Positions 35,921 to 42,400 of a stretch of 42,400 bases of DNA are shown here, in pieces. The stretch is taken from positions 1-42,400 of the forward strand of contig JAKFXR010000007.1 in the NCBI GenBank assembly GCA_021731285.1, in the 5' to 3' direction. Below the pieces are notes generated by a model, which worked only from the letters and a program-made list of their open reading frames with translations, was not told the origin of the DNA and did not search any database. A program made the position numbers and the translations under genes. Source of the stretch: Polaromonas sp. GTDB lineage: Bacteria > Pseudomonadota > Gammaproteobacteria > Burkholderiales > Burkholderiaceae_C. How positions within the stretch are numbered: position 1 is the first letter of the stretch; each line of letters opens with the position of its first letter.

Positions 35921-36901
35921 TTACTGTGCCGGCTGCAGGCCAGCGGCTTTGACGAGCACCGCGTTGCTCTTGATTTCATCGCGGATATAGGCGTCAAACT
36001 GCTCTGGCGACAAGGTCCAGGCATCGGCGCCCAGGGTGGCAAAACGCTCTTTGACTTCCGGCGTGTTCAAGGCTTTGACAACCTCGTCGTGCAGGCGGTT
36101 GACGATGTCGCGCGGCGTTTTGCTGGGGGCCATCATGCCGATCCAGAAGTTGAACTCGGAGCCGGGTACACCCGCTTCTGCCGTGGTTGGCACCTGCGGC
36201 AGGGCGGTTGCGCGTTTGGGCGAACCGACGGCGAGGGCCACCAGCTGACCGCTGCGGATTTGCCCAATCACCGGGGCGATGGGTGAAAAGTAGTAATCAA
36301 CACGGCCGGAGATCACCTCCGTCACGGCTTCTGCAGAGCCTTTGAACGGGATGTTGGTCGCATCGATTTTTGCGGCGAGCTTGAACTTCTCGGCATTGAG
36401 GTGGGTGGCGCTGCCTTGCCCCGCTGAAGCGAAGTTCATGCTGCCCGGTTTGGCGCGGGCGGCTGCCAGCAGCTCCTGCAGGGTCTTGATGTTTTTGGAG
36501 GGCGAGATCACCAGAACGTTGGGCGTGCTGGAGATCGGTGTGATGGCCGCGAAGTCGGCGGCAGTGTCGAAGGGCAGCTTGGCAAATGTGGAAGGGCTGA
36601 CGGTGTGGGACGACGAGTGGACCATGATGGTGTAACCGTCGGGTGCGGCCTGGGCCACCGCCGCCTGACCTATGGTTCCGCTGGCACCGCCGCGGTTGTC
36701 GATCACCAGCGTCTGTCCCATGCTCTGGCCCATTTTGTCGGCGATGGCGCGGGCAATGATGTCGGTGGTGCTGCCTGCGGCAAAAGGCACGATCACGCGG
36801 ATCGGCTTGTTCGGGTAGGCGCCCTGGGCGCTGGCTGCCAGGGGCAGCAGGCCGGTCAGGCAGGTGATACATGCCAGTGCGGCGCGGCGTGTGAAAGTCA
36901 T
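35921..36901 (-). CDS. Bug-family (TctC-like) periplasmic solute receptor, first structural gene of the TetR-linked cluster
   Basis: The 326-residue protein has a twin-arginine-like/Sec signal (MTFTRRAALACITCL, ending AASAQG) and Bug motifs YPNKPIRVIVPFAAGSTTDIIARAIADKM, VIDNRGGASGTIGQAAVAQAAPDGYT, FKGSAEAVTEVISGRVDYYF and GQLVALAVGSPKR. The ATG at 36901 was chosen for the signal peptide; a longer frame from 36967 has none. It is the first structural gene after the perfect TetR-type palindrome at 36990-37011, so its promoter is the likely main target of the regulator. Confidence 0.93.
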   Translation of the reverse strand: MTFTRRAALACITCLTGLLPLAASAQGAYPNKPIRVIVPFAAGSTTDIIARAIADKMGQSMGQTLVIDNRGGASGTIGQAAVAQAAPDGYTIMVHSSSHTVSPSTFAKLPFDTAADFAAITPISSTPNVLVISPSKNIKTLQELLAAARAKPGSMNFASAGQGSATHLNAEKFKLAAKIDATNIPFKGSAEAVTEVISGRVDYYFSPIAPVIGQIRSGQLVALAVGSPKRATALPQVPTTAEAGVPGSEFNFWIGMMAPSKTPRDIVNRLHDEVVKALNTPEVKERFATLGADAWTLSPEQFDAYIRDEIKSNAVLVKAAGLQPAQ

Positions 36902-36989
36902 GAGGTGTGTCTCCTGGGTCAAGGGAACTGGGGTGTGCACGCGGCCCTTGGCAAGGCATGGATGCACTGCGGTGAGCGGAGTTTACACC

Positions 36990-37011
36990 TAATTCACCAT
37001 TAGGTGAATTA
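36990..37011. promoter_or_regulatory. TetR operator 1 (perfect palindrome)
   Basis: TAATTCACC and GGTGAATTA are perfect 9-bp inverted repeats with a four-base spacer. The site is in the 155-base gap between tetR and the Bug gene. On the minus strand a possible promoter TTCACC, 17 bases, TAAACT overlaps it, so bound repressor would block transcription of the cluster. TetR binding is inferred from position and symmetry. Confidence 0.7.
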
Positions 37012-37056
37012 AAAATTGTAAAAAAACCATCGCTGCCATCAGGCATCGCAGGATTT

Positions 37057-37707
37057 TCAGTTTCTCAACACGTAGCCCAGGATGACTTCACACATGTGTG
37101 ACAGCCGCTCATGGCGGGCTTTGGGTGTCATCAGATCGCGTCCGAAAATAGCCGACAGCGTGTGGTTGTTGGACAGGTAGAAGTAGGACATGCCGGCGAT
37201 GGACACGTAAAGCTGCACCGGGTCGATGCCGCCGCGAAACAGCCCGTCGGCACGTCCGCGCTCAAGTATTTCAGCCAGTGTCTGCACCAGCGGCGAGTTC
37301 ATTTGCTGGACGCGGGTGGACATGGCCAGGTGCCGCCCCTGATGCAGGTTTTCACTGTTGAGCAGGGTCAAAAATTCCGGGTGGGCAATGTAGTACTCCC
37401 AGGTGAATTCGGTCAACCGCCGGATGGCCAGCTCCGGCGCCATGTTGCGCAATTGCAGCTTTGTTTCGGCCGTGCGGATGTCGGCATAGGCCTGCTCCAG
37501 CACCGCCAGGAAGAGCTCGTCCTTGCTTTTGAAGTAGTAGTAGATCAGGCGTTTGTTGAGGCCGGCGCGCTCGGCGATGCGGTCCACCCGTGCGCCGCCC
37601 AGGCCGTGCTGCGCAAACTCGTCGCGTGCGGCCTGCAGGATCGCCAGTTGTGAGCGGTCGGCGTCGCGCGAACGCGGTTCCGGGGAGAGGGTTTTGGGGC
37701 TTGGCAT
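37057..37707 (-). CDS. TetR/AcrR-family transcriptional regulator
   Basis: The 216-residue protein has the TetR N-terminal helix-turn-helix (FAQHGLGGARVDRIAERAGLNKRLIYYYFKSKDELFLAVLEQAY) and a helical C-terminal ligand-binding domain. It is the first of nine codirectional minus-strand genes, and two operator-like sites flank it: one just before its own start and one before the Bug gene. This points to repression of itself and of the cluster, relieved by a pathway compound. The ATG at 37707 gives a short unstructured N-terminus with no better alternative. Confidence 0.9.
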   Translation of the reverse strand: MPSPKTLSPEPRSRDADRSQLAILQAARDEFAQHGLGGARVDRIAERAGLNKRLIYYYFKSKDELFLAVLEQAYADIRTAETKLQLRNMAPELAIRRLTEFTWEYYIAHPEFLTLLNSENLHQGRHLAMSTRVQQMNSPLVQTLAEILERGRADGLFRGGIDPVQLYVSIAGMSYFYLSNNHTLSAIFGRDLMTPKARHERLSHMCEVILGYVLRN

Positions 37708-37712
37708 GCGTG

Positions 37713-37735
37713 TAATTTAACTATTTGGTGAATTA
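37713..37735. promoter_or_regulatory. TetR operator 2 (imperfect palindrome)
   Basis: TAATTTAAC and GGTGAATTA form an imperfect inverted repeat with a five-base spacer; the right arm is identical to that of operator 1. It begins six bases upstream of the tetR start codon, where binding would block its own transcription or translation start. Autoregulation is inferred. Confidence 0.6.
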
Positions 37736-37854
37736 AGGCAAGGTGCACGACCTGCAGAAGACCAAATTATCACGCGCCGGGCTGGCGGCACGCTCATAAT
37801 TGAACAGGTCCCGGTCGTTCGCGCCGGAACCAGAATCTCAGCAAGGAGCCGGTC

Positions 37855-38163
37855 ATGAGCAATTCGAACACGCCGAAAGATGGTGATTTCGCCCATTGGG
37901 TGGAGGAAAAGTCGGAAGCACTCAAGTTTGAGCTGGGGGAGAAATTTCCGGTACCCCCTACGACACTCGTCTCCCCATCGGTGCATGTGGAGACCGGTCG
38001 GCAAAAGCTGGAAGAAGTTCTGCTGGAGCACGAAGAGCCGACCGAGGAGTTCCTGGAGGAGTTGCGCGCGATGGAGGGCGCAACTCCCCTGAGCGACGAA
38101 GAGCTGGCGCGGCAGGCCCTGGAAGCCGGCGGCGACGACGGCGACAACACCACCCCTGAGTAA
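37855..38163 (+). CDS. Small acidic hypothetical protein
   Basis: This 102-residue protein is not recognised. It is strongly acidic, with the C-terminal two thirds rich in Glu and Asp (KLEEVLLEHEEPTEEFLEEL, then SDEELARQALEAGGDDGD). It has no signal peptide or membrane helix and is probably partly helical and partly disordered. AAGGAGCC at 37843-37850 is a good ribosome site for the ATG at 37855. It is divergent from tetR, with about 147 bases between. Repeat copy B begins five bases after its stop. A nucleic-acid-mimic or chaperone-like role can be imagined from charge alone, but there is no evidence for one. Confidence 0.7.
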   Translation: MSNSNTPKDGDFAHWVEEKSEALKFELGEKFPVPPTTLVSPSVHVETGRQKLEEVLLEHEEPTEEFLEELRAMEGATPLSDEELARQALEAGGDDGDNTTPE

Positions 38164-38167
38164 ATGA

Positions 38168-38250
38168 CCCCCACGGTCGCTCACTGCGTGTAGCTCCCTG
38201 CCCCCGGAGGGGGCCGCTGCGCCTGCGGACTGGCAAAGCCAGATCCGCGG
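38168..38250 (-). repeat. Intergenic hairpin repeat, copy B
   Basis: Reversed, it differs from copy C (40074-40160) at only three positions over about 83 bases. It includes the nested stems GCGGA/TCCGC and CTGGC/GCCAG, a GC-rich CCCCCTCCGGGGG stem, and the right end AGTGAGCGACCGTGGGGG. It starts five bases after the acidic protein gene and lies in opposite orientation to that gene. Confidence 0.8.
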
Positions 38251-38335
38251 CACCGGCTGGTCTGGGCTCGAAGCCCGCGCGCTTTATCACTTCGTGCGCT
38301 GCGCTTGTGGCTGCTCCGGCGGCACAATAGGTCTC

Positions 38336-40039
38336 ATGACATCTCAACTTGCCGGCCACCTTTTAGTTGATTGCCTTCTGGCCCAGGGCGTTACCCATGC
38401 GTTTGGCGTGCCTGGCGAAAGTTTCCTGGCTGTGCTGGACGGCCTGCATGCGCGGCAGGACAAAATCAGCTTTATCACCTGCCGGCAAGAAGGAGGTGCG
38501 GCTTTCATGGCGGAGGCGCATGGCAAGCTGACGGGCAGGCCAGGCATCTGTTTTGTGACGCGCGGACCGGGCGCCACCAATGCATCTATCGGCGTGCACA
38601 CGGCTTTTCAGGACTCCACGCCCATGATCCTGTTTGTCGGGGACGTTGCCAGCGACACGCGGGACCGCGAAGCTTTTCAGGAAGTCGATTACGGCAGCTT
38701 TTTCGGGCCCTCCACGAAAGGCATGGCCAAACGGGTCGAGCGCATCGATGACGCCAGACGCATTCCGGAGTACGTCGCCCGCGCCTTTGCAATGGCCATG
38801 AACGGGCGGCCCGGCCCGGTGGTGCTGGTCCTGCCGGAGGACATGCTGACGCAGATGGTGGGGGCTGAACCTCTGGCGCGCGTGGAGGCTGTGGAGGCCT
38901 GGAGCGACCCCGGCTCGCTGCGCAGGCTCAGGGAGATGCTGCTGCAGTCGCAGCGCCCTTTGGTTATTGCAGGTGGAGGCGGCTGGACGCCCCAGGCCGC
39001 ACAGGCCTTGCAGCGCTTTGCTGAGAACTGGTCGCTGCCAGTCGGCAACGCCTTTCGTTTTCAGGACACCTTTGACAACTTTCACCCCTTGTATGCCGGT
39101 GACGTCGGCATCGGCCTGAACCCCAAACTGGCAGCGCGTATCAGGCAGGCCGACCTGATTCTTGCCATCGGGCCCCGCTTGGGCGAGATGACCACCGGGG
39201 GCTACACGCTGATTGAAGCGCCACGCCCAAAGCAGAAGCTGATCCACATCCACGCCGGCGCAGAAGAACTCAACCGGGTCTACCAGGCCGACCTGGCGAT
39301 CAATGCAACCATGAATGCAGCGGCGCGCTCACTGGAGGTGCTCACTGCGCCGGTGGCCGTGCCGTGGCAAGCCTGGGCCGAGGCTGCCAATGCAGACTAC
39401 CTCGCCAATGTGGACCCCGCCAACGGCGGGCTGGTGCTGCCCGGCACGATAGACATGCCGGCCATTGTTGCGACACTGCAAAAGCTGCTGCCGCCTGATG
39501 CGGTGCTCACCAACGGAGCCGGCAACTTCGCCAGCTGGGTACACCGCTTTTTCAAACACCACGGTTTGGTCAAGGGCCTGAAGACGCAACTGGCGCCCAC
39601 GGTCGGTGCCATGGGGTACGGTGTGCCCGCAGGCATTGCGGCAGGCATTGTGTCGGGCCGCACCGCTTTCACGATTGCGGGTGACGGCGACTTCCTGATG
39701 AATGGCCAGGAGCTGGCAACAGCGGTGCAGCATGGCGCCAAAAGCATCATCCTTCTGCTGAACAACGGCATGTACGGCACCATACGCATGCACCAGGAGC
39801 GCGAATACCCCCGCCATGTCAGCGGCTCCAGCCTGCACAACCCGGATTTTTGTGCGCTGGCGCGCGCCTATGGCTACACCGCCACCCGCATCACCCGCAC
39901 CGAAGAGTTCGAGGGCGTCATGCGGCAGGCGCTGCAGGGCAAGGAGGGCGCGCTGATTGAAATCATGCTGGACCCCGAGGTCATCAGCACGCGTGGCACG
40001 CTGTCCAGCATCACCAATGCCGCGCTGTCCAGCATCTAG
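38336..40039 (+). CDS. Thiamine diphosphate-dependent enzyme, acetolactate synthase-like
   Basis: The 567-residue protein has the three ThDP-enzyme domains. The N-terminal Pyr domain has ThDP-activating E52 in TCRQEGGAAFMAEA and FVTRGPGATNA. The central domain is Rossmann-like. The C-terminal PP domain has the ThDP/Mg motif GDGDFLMNGQE starting at G449, with N456, followed by LLLNNGMYGTIRMHQE. In this superfamily it could be an acetolactate synthase-like, oxalyl-CoA decarboxylase-like or benzoylformate decarboxylase-like enzyme. It lacks a neighbouring ilvN, so a biosynthetic AHAS is unlikely. The ATG at 38336 precedes the family start; an earlier in-frame ATG at 38294 lies in repeat-flanking sequence. 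It stands alone. Confidence 0.87.
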   Translation: MTSQLAGHLLVDCLLAQGVTHAFGVPGESFLAVLDGLHARQDKISFITCRQEGGAAFMAEAHGKLTGRPGICFVTRGPGATNASIGVHTAFQDSTPMILFVGDVASDTRDREAFQEVDYGSFFGPSTKGMAKRVERIDDARRIPEYVARAFAMAMNGRPGPVVLVLPEDMLTQMVGAEPLARVEAVEAWSDPGSLRRLREMLLQSQRPLVIAGGGGWTPQAAQALQRFAENWSLPVGNAFRFQDTFDNFHPLYAGDVGIGLNPKLAARIRQADLILAIGPRLGEMTTGGYTLIEAPRPKQKLIHIHAGAEELNRVYQADLAINATMNAAARSLEVLTAPVAVPWQAWAEAANADYLANVDPANGGLVLPGTIDMPAIVATLQKLLPPDAVLTNGAGNFASWVHRFFKHHGLVKGLKTQLAPTVGAMGYGVPAGIAAGIVSGRTAFTIAGDGDFLMNGQELATAVQHGAKSIILLLNNGMYGTIRMHQEREYPRHVSGSSLHNPDFCALARAYGYTATRITRTEEFEGVMRQALQGKEGALIEIMLDPEVISTRGTLSSITNAALSSI

Positions 40040-40073
40040 CAAGAAGGTGCGTGGACCAGGACCCCTTCAAGCA

Positions 40074-40160
40074 GGGGCCGCGGATCTGGCTTTGCCAGTC
40101 CGCAGGCGCAGCGGCCCCCTCAGGGGGCAGGGAGCACACGTAGTGAGCGACCGTGGGGGC
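40074..40160 (+). repeat. Intergenic hairpin repeat, copy C
   Basis: Here the outer arms GGGGCCGC and GCGGCCCC are complete, so the element can form a long three-part hairpin with inner stems GCGGA/TCCGC and CTGGC/GCCAG. It is followed by CCCCCTCAGGGGG and the right end AGTGAGCGACCGTGGGGG. It begins 35 bases after the stop of the ThDP enzyme gene. Confidence 0.8.
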
Positions 40161-40179
40161 TCCGTCCACCGTGGGGGCT

Positions 40180-40209
40180 AAAAAAAAGGGCCACTTGCGT
40201 GGCCCTTTT
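40180..40209 (-). terminator. Rho-independent terminator after the SWIB gene
   Basis: GGGCCAC and GTGGCCC form a perfect 7-bp stem with loop TTGC. It is flanked by eight A on the left and four T on the right, so on the minus strand the stem is followed by eight T. It probably also stops the convergent ThDP enzyme transcript. Confidence 0.88.
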
Positions 40210-40243
40210 GCTGCGTGGGCCCGGGGCCCTGCGCTTCGACGTA

Positions 40244-40696
40244 TTACTTGACGTGCTTGCCGATCAGGCCAGCCATCTCGAACATCGACACCTGCGCCTT
40301 GCCGAAAACGGCGCGCAGTTTTTCATCAGCGTTCACCATGCGCTTGTTGACTTTGTCCTGCAGGCCTTTGGCTTTGATGTAAATCCAGAGCTTGCGGACG
40401 ATCTCGGTGCGCGGCAGCGCGGCTGCGCCAACCACGGCTGACAAAGCGGGGCTCAGTGTCAGTGCTTTCATGAACGCTGCGTTGGGCGTACGCTTTTTGG
40501 CGGGCGCTTTTTTCTTCGCAGGCGCTTTCTTTGCCGCTACTTTTTTAGCCGGAGCTTTTTTCGCAGCGACTTTCTTCGCAGGGGCTTTCTTCGCCGCTAC
40601 TTTTTTTGCTGGTGCTTTTTTCGCAGCAGCTTTCTTTGCCGGAGCAGCCTTTTTAGCAGGCGCTTTTTTAGCCGGAGCTTTTTTTGCAGTTGCCAT
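40244..40696 (-). CDS. Histone H1-like SWIB/MDM2 domain protein
   Basis: The 150-residue protein has two parts. Residues 1-70 are lysine/alanine-rich repeats of the AAKKAPAKKV type (three near-identical tandem units of ten residues plus degenerate ones), as in bacterial H1-like nucleoid proteins. Residues 72-150 form a SWIB/MDM2 domain (LSAVVGAAALPRTEIVRKLWIYIKAKGLQD, then LRAVFGKAQVSMFEMAGLIGKHV). It probably binds DNA through the tail. The ATG at 40696 gives MATAKKAPAKK; an upstream ATG in frame at 40732 would add 12 unrelated residues. The tandem repeat DNA makes the number of units prone to change. A terminator lies downstream. Confidence 0.9.
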   Translation of the reverse strand: MATAKKAPAKKAPAKKAAPAKKAAAKKAPAKKVAAKKAPAKKVAAKKAPAKKVAAKKAPAKKKAPAKKRTPNAAFMKALTLSPALSAVVGAAALPRTEIVRKLWIYIKAKGLQDKVNKRMVNADEKLRAVFGKAQVSMFEMAGLIGKHVK

Positions 40697-41165
40697 GATT
40701 GATTTTCCTTCTAGAAGTTGATAAATCACCAATGGAGATAACTACTCTTCATTGGCAATGCGGATGCTACTGGAGAAAACCGCAGTTTCATAGGGGAAAC
40801 GCAATATTTTTGGGTCTTTGTGTTTCAGATTTCCCTCTGTAGATCGAAAAAACGCCAATGACAATCACGTATCAGGCTCCCTGAAGAGGTGTCCGTTTCG
40901 TCTCCATGAGCTGTGATGGCTGGCCCACGGCGTTGATATTCATTGACGGGACCGTGCCCGCCGCCTGCTCACGCGACACCGGAGGTAGTTGCGTTAACAC
41001 CGCGCCAGCACACAGCATTTCGCTGGGGAGGCCGCGCTTGCCTCGAAGTATCCCTGGGTAAAACTGCGCTCCTGCCCATGATGGCGAGCCTTGAGAAAAC
41101 GCTTTTGCATCGCTCGCCGTACAGGGGACAATCGGATCATCACCATCGAAGAAAGCTGTCTGACC
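40697..41165. other. Intergenic region without supported gene
   Basis: This 469-base stretch lies between the divergent SWIB and rraA genes. The first 170 bases are AT-richer than the rest and should contain the SWIB promoter. Short open frames on both strands (for example 40943-41191 plus) have no recognisable protein pattern or ribosome site. It shows no match to the repeats elsewhere in the window. Confidence 0.5.
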
Positions 41166-41696
41166 ATGTCTACCTCCTTTGCCACCTGTGATTTGTGCGA
41201 CGCCCATAAAAACGACACCACAGGCGCTTTTCGGGTGCTGCCCCCCGTATTTCGCGACTTTGGCGGCGTACAAAAATTTTCCGGCCCCGTCGTCACTGTC
41301 AAATGTTTTGAAGACAACTCCCTGGTCAAAGCCGCTGTAGACCGCAGCGGGATCATTGAAACGCCGCTCGGACACTTGCCCGGGGTACTGGTCGTCGACG
41401 GCGGCGCGTCGCTGCGGCGTGCGTTGCTGGGCGGCAATCTCGGCGCTGCGGCCGCCAAAAACGGCTGGGCGGGTGTGGTGATCGATGGCTGCGTGCGTGA
41501 TGTGACGGAGCTGGCCGCGTGCAAAGTGGGCATACGTGCGCTGGCCAGCATGCCCTGGCCGACCGAAAAACGCCAGCAGGGGCAAGAGGGCGTGGCCGTG
41601 CAAGTCCAGGGTGTGTGGATCTACCCTGGCGACTGGCTGTACGCCGATGAGGACGGCATCGTGGTGATGCCACAGGCCGGGCGGGCCCGTGCTTGA
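41166..41696 (+). CDS. rraA: RraA-family protein (RNase E regulator or HMG/CHA aldolase-like)
   Basis: The 176-residue protein has the RraA fold motifs TCDLCDAHKN, FGGVQKFSGPVVTVKC, LVVDGGASLRRALLGGNLGAAAAKNGWAGVVIDGCVRD and WIYPGDWLYADEDGIVV. The RD pair after GVVIDGCV and the GDW-D region match both RraA regulators and the related 4-hydroxy-4-methyl-2-oxoglutarate aldolases. The length and start fit the short bacterial RraA form. It may bind RNase E and limit mRNA decay or act as a class II aldolase. The ATG at 41166 was chosen for the family start; an upstream frame begins at 41091. It overlaps the P450 start by eight bases. Confidence 0.9.
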   Translation: MSTSFATCDLCDAHKNDTTGAFRVLPPVFRDFGGVQKFSGPVVTVKCFEDNSLVKAAVDRSGIIETPLGHLPGVLVVDGGASLRRALLGGNLGAAAAKNGWAGVVIDGCVRDVTELAACKVGIRALASMPWPTEKRQQGQEGVAVQVQGVWIYPGDWLYADEDGIVVMPQAGRARA

Positions 41697-42400
41697 TAAC
41701 AAGGCACCGCAGCCTGCCGATGCGCTTGCGGCGGTCACCCATCCAGACCCTTTCCCTTACTACAGGCTACTGCGCGAGCAACGGCCCCTTTACTTTGATG
41801 CGGGACTCAAGCTGTGGGTTGCCAGCAGCCATGCCGTGGTTGAGGAAGCTTTCCACCACACAGCCTTGCGGGTGCGTCCTGTGGCTGAGCCGGTACCCAC
41901 GGCCCTGGCCGGGACCATGGCAGGCGAGGTGTTTGCACAACTGGTGCGCATGACGGACGGCGACTTTCACGCCGCCCACAAGCCCGGAGTGACACAGGGT
42001 GCGCAGCGCTGGAGCCTGGCCGATGTGGCCCGTGCCAGCGAGGAGACGCTGAAGCATGTATCCGGCGGGGGAGCCAACGCCTTGTTGTCCCTGCTGCCGT
42101 TGCAGACCATGGCAAGGCTGCTGGGTGTGCCCCAGGCGGCGCTGGAGGCCACCTGCCGATGGGCGGAGCAGTTCACCCAGGGCATTGCTCCCGGTGCTCT
42201 TGTGCAGGCTGTCGCGCTGGGCGGCGTGGCCGCGCAGGCCCTGATGGAGCAGGGGAGGGCGCTCGGCCTGTCGACGGTTCAAGCCGCCAACCGCATCGCT
42301 TTCATGCAGCAGTAGCTGGATGCCACGGCGGGATTGATGGGCCACACCGCCTTGATGCTTGCCCGGCATCCGGAGGCAGGCCGCGCGGCAGACGATTCGC
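41689..42400 (+). pseudogene. Cytochrome P450 with in-frame stop, partial at right edge
   Basis: From the GTG at 41689 the frame encodes a P450 N-terminal half: HPDPFPYYRLLREQRPLYFD, WVASSHAVVEEAFHH, LVRMTDGDFHAAHKPGV and the helix leading to FMQQ. A TAG at 42313-42315 interrupts it, but the same frame continues as LDATAGLMGHTALMLARHPEAGRA to the window edge, which is the I-helix region (AGxxx) and following helix. One base change at the TAG would restore the frame, so the gene is either a recent pseudogene or the base is an error. The heme cysteine region is outside the window. It overlaps rraA by eight bases. Confidence 0.8.

Noticed and set aside
37717..38253. Minus-strand frame opposite the acidic protein
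   Set aside because: It includes part of repeat copy B and has Cys/Ser/Arg-rich composition; the plus-strand frame has a ribosome site and natural composition.
40496..40690. Regular repeats resembling a CRISPR array
   Set aside because: The repeats are contiguous codons for Lys/Ala units inside the SWIB gene, without spacers.
40943..41191. Plus-strand short frame before rraA
   Set aside because: No ribosome site and no protein pattern; it overlaps the rraA start in another frame.

Overview
The window looks like a chromosomal segment of a GC-rich betaproteobacterium, most likely Burkholderiales, family Comamonadaceae (Polaromonas/Rhodoferax/Variovorax-like). The grounds are gene content and order (alaA-hom-thrC followed by mobB-moeA-moaD-moaE, a PIN-PhoH protein, ClpB, a lysine-rich SWIB protein), three stand-alone Bug-type periplasmic receptors, and small dispersed intergenic repeats. 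This is inference from recognised families; no 16S gene or tRNA is present. Both window edges cut genes: a PhoH-family protein on the left and a cytochrome P450 on the right.

Region 1 (1-8.9 kb) is housekeeping. PhoH (partial), the peroxiredoxin Bcp and a Mth938-like protein lie on the minus strand. On the plus strand are alanine aminotransferase, homoserine dehydrogenase and threonine synthase, then four tightly overlapping molybdenum cofactor genes. thrC carries an in-frame copy of a short repeat-like sequence.

Region 2 (8.9-14.2 kb) starts with a MarR regulator broken by a one-base frameshift. A LysR regulator follows, divergent from a three-gene aromatic-acid set: a LigW-like decarboxylase, a Bug receptor and a PhzS-like flavin monooxygenase. 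Region 3 (14.2-20.1 kb) holds an unknown protein, clpB behind a good sigma-32 promoter, DUF3297, a YebC/YeeN-type protein, a MazE/MazF-type toxin-antitoxin pair with direct repeats over its promoter, and a glutathione S-transferase.

Region 4 (20.3-24.1 kb) is the most unusual single locus. A 966-residue protein joins a peptidoglycan-binding domain, a GH19-like muramidase/chitinase domain, a papain-like protease and a lipase-like alpha/beta hydrolase. A membrane-anchored protein of unknown function follows it. Region 5 (24.1-28.7 kb) has an amidase, a secreted CAP protein, an AraC regulator and a divergent MFS exporter.

Region 6 (28.7-37.7 kb) is a nine-gene codirectional minus-strand cluster: TetR, Bug, Gfo/Idh/MocA dehydrogenase, DUF993 aldolase-like protein, alpha/beta hydrolase, ACMSD-type amidohydrolase, a second Bug, a TIM-barrel isomerase and a DMT transporter. 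Two sites sharing the half-site GGTGAATTA flank the tetR gene, one a perfect palindrome. This reads as a TetR-controlled catabolic system for an unidentified carboxylated, sugar-like or aromatic compound.

Region 7 (37.8-42.4 kb) has a small acidic protein, a ThDP-dependent enzyme, a histone-H1-like SWIB protein, an RraA-family protein and a P450 interrupted by an in-frame TAG. Three copies of a hairpin-forming intergenic repeat lie at 14.0, 38.2 and 40.1 kb, each immediately downstream of a gene. No CRISPR array, rRNA, tRNA, insertion sequence or origin was seen.
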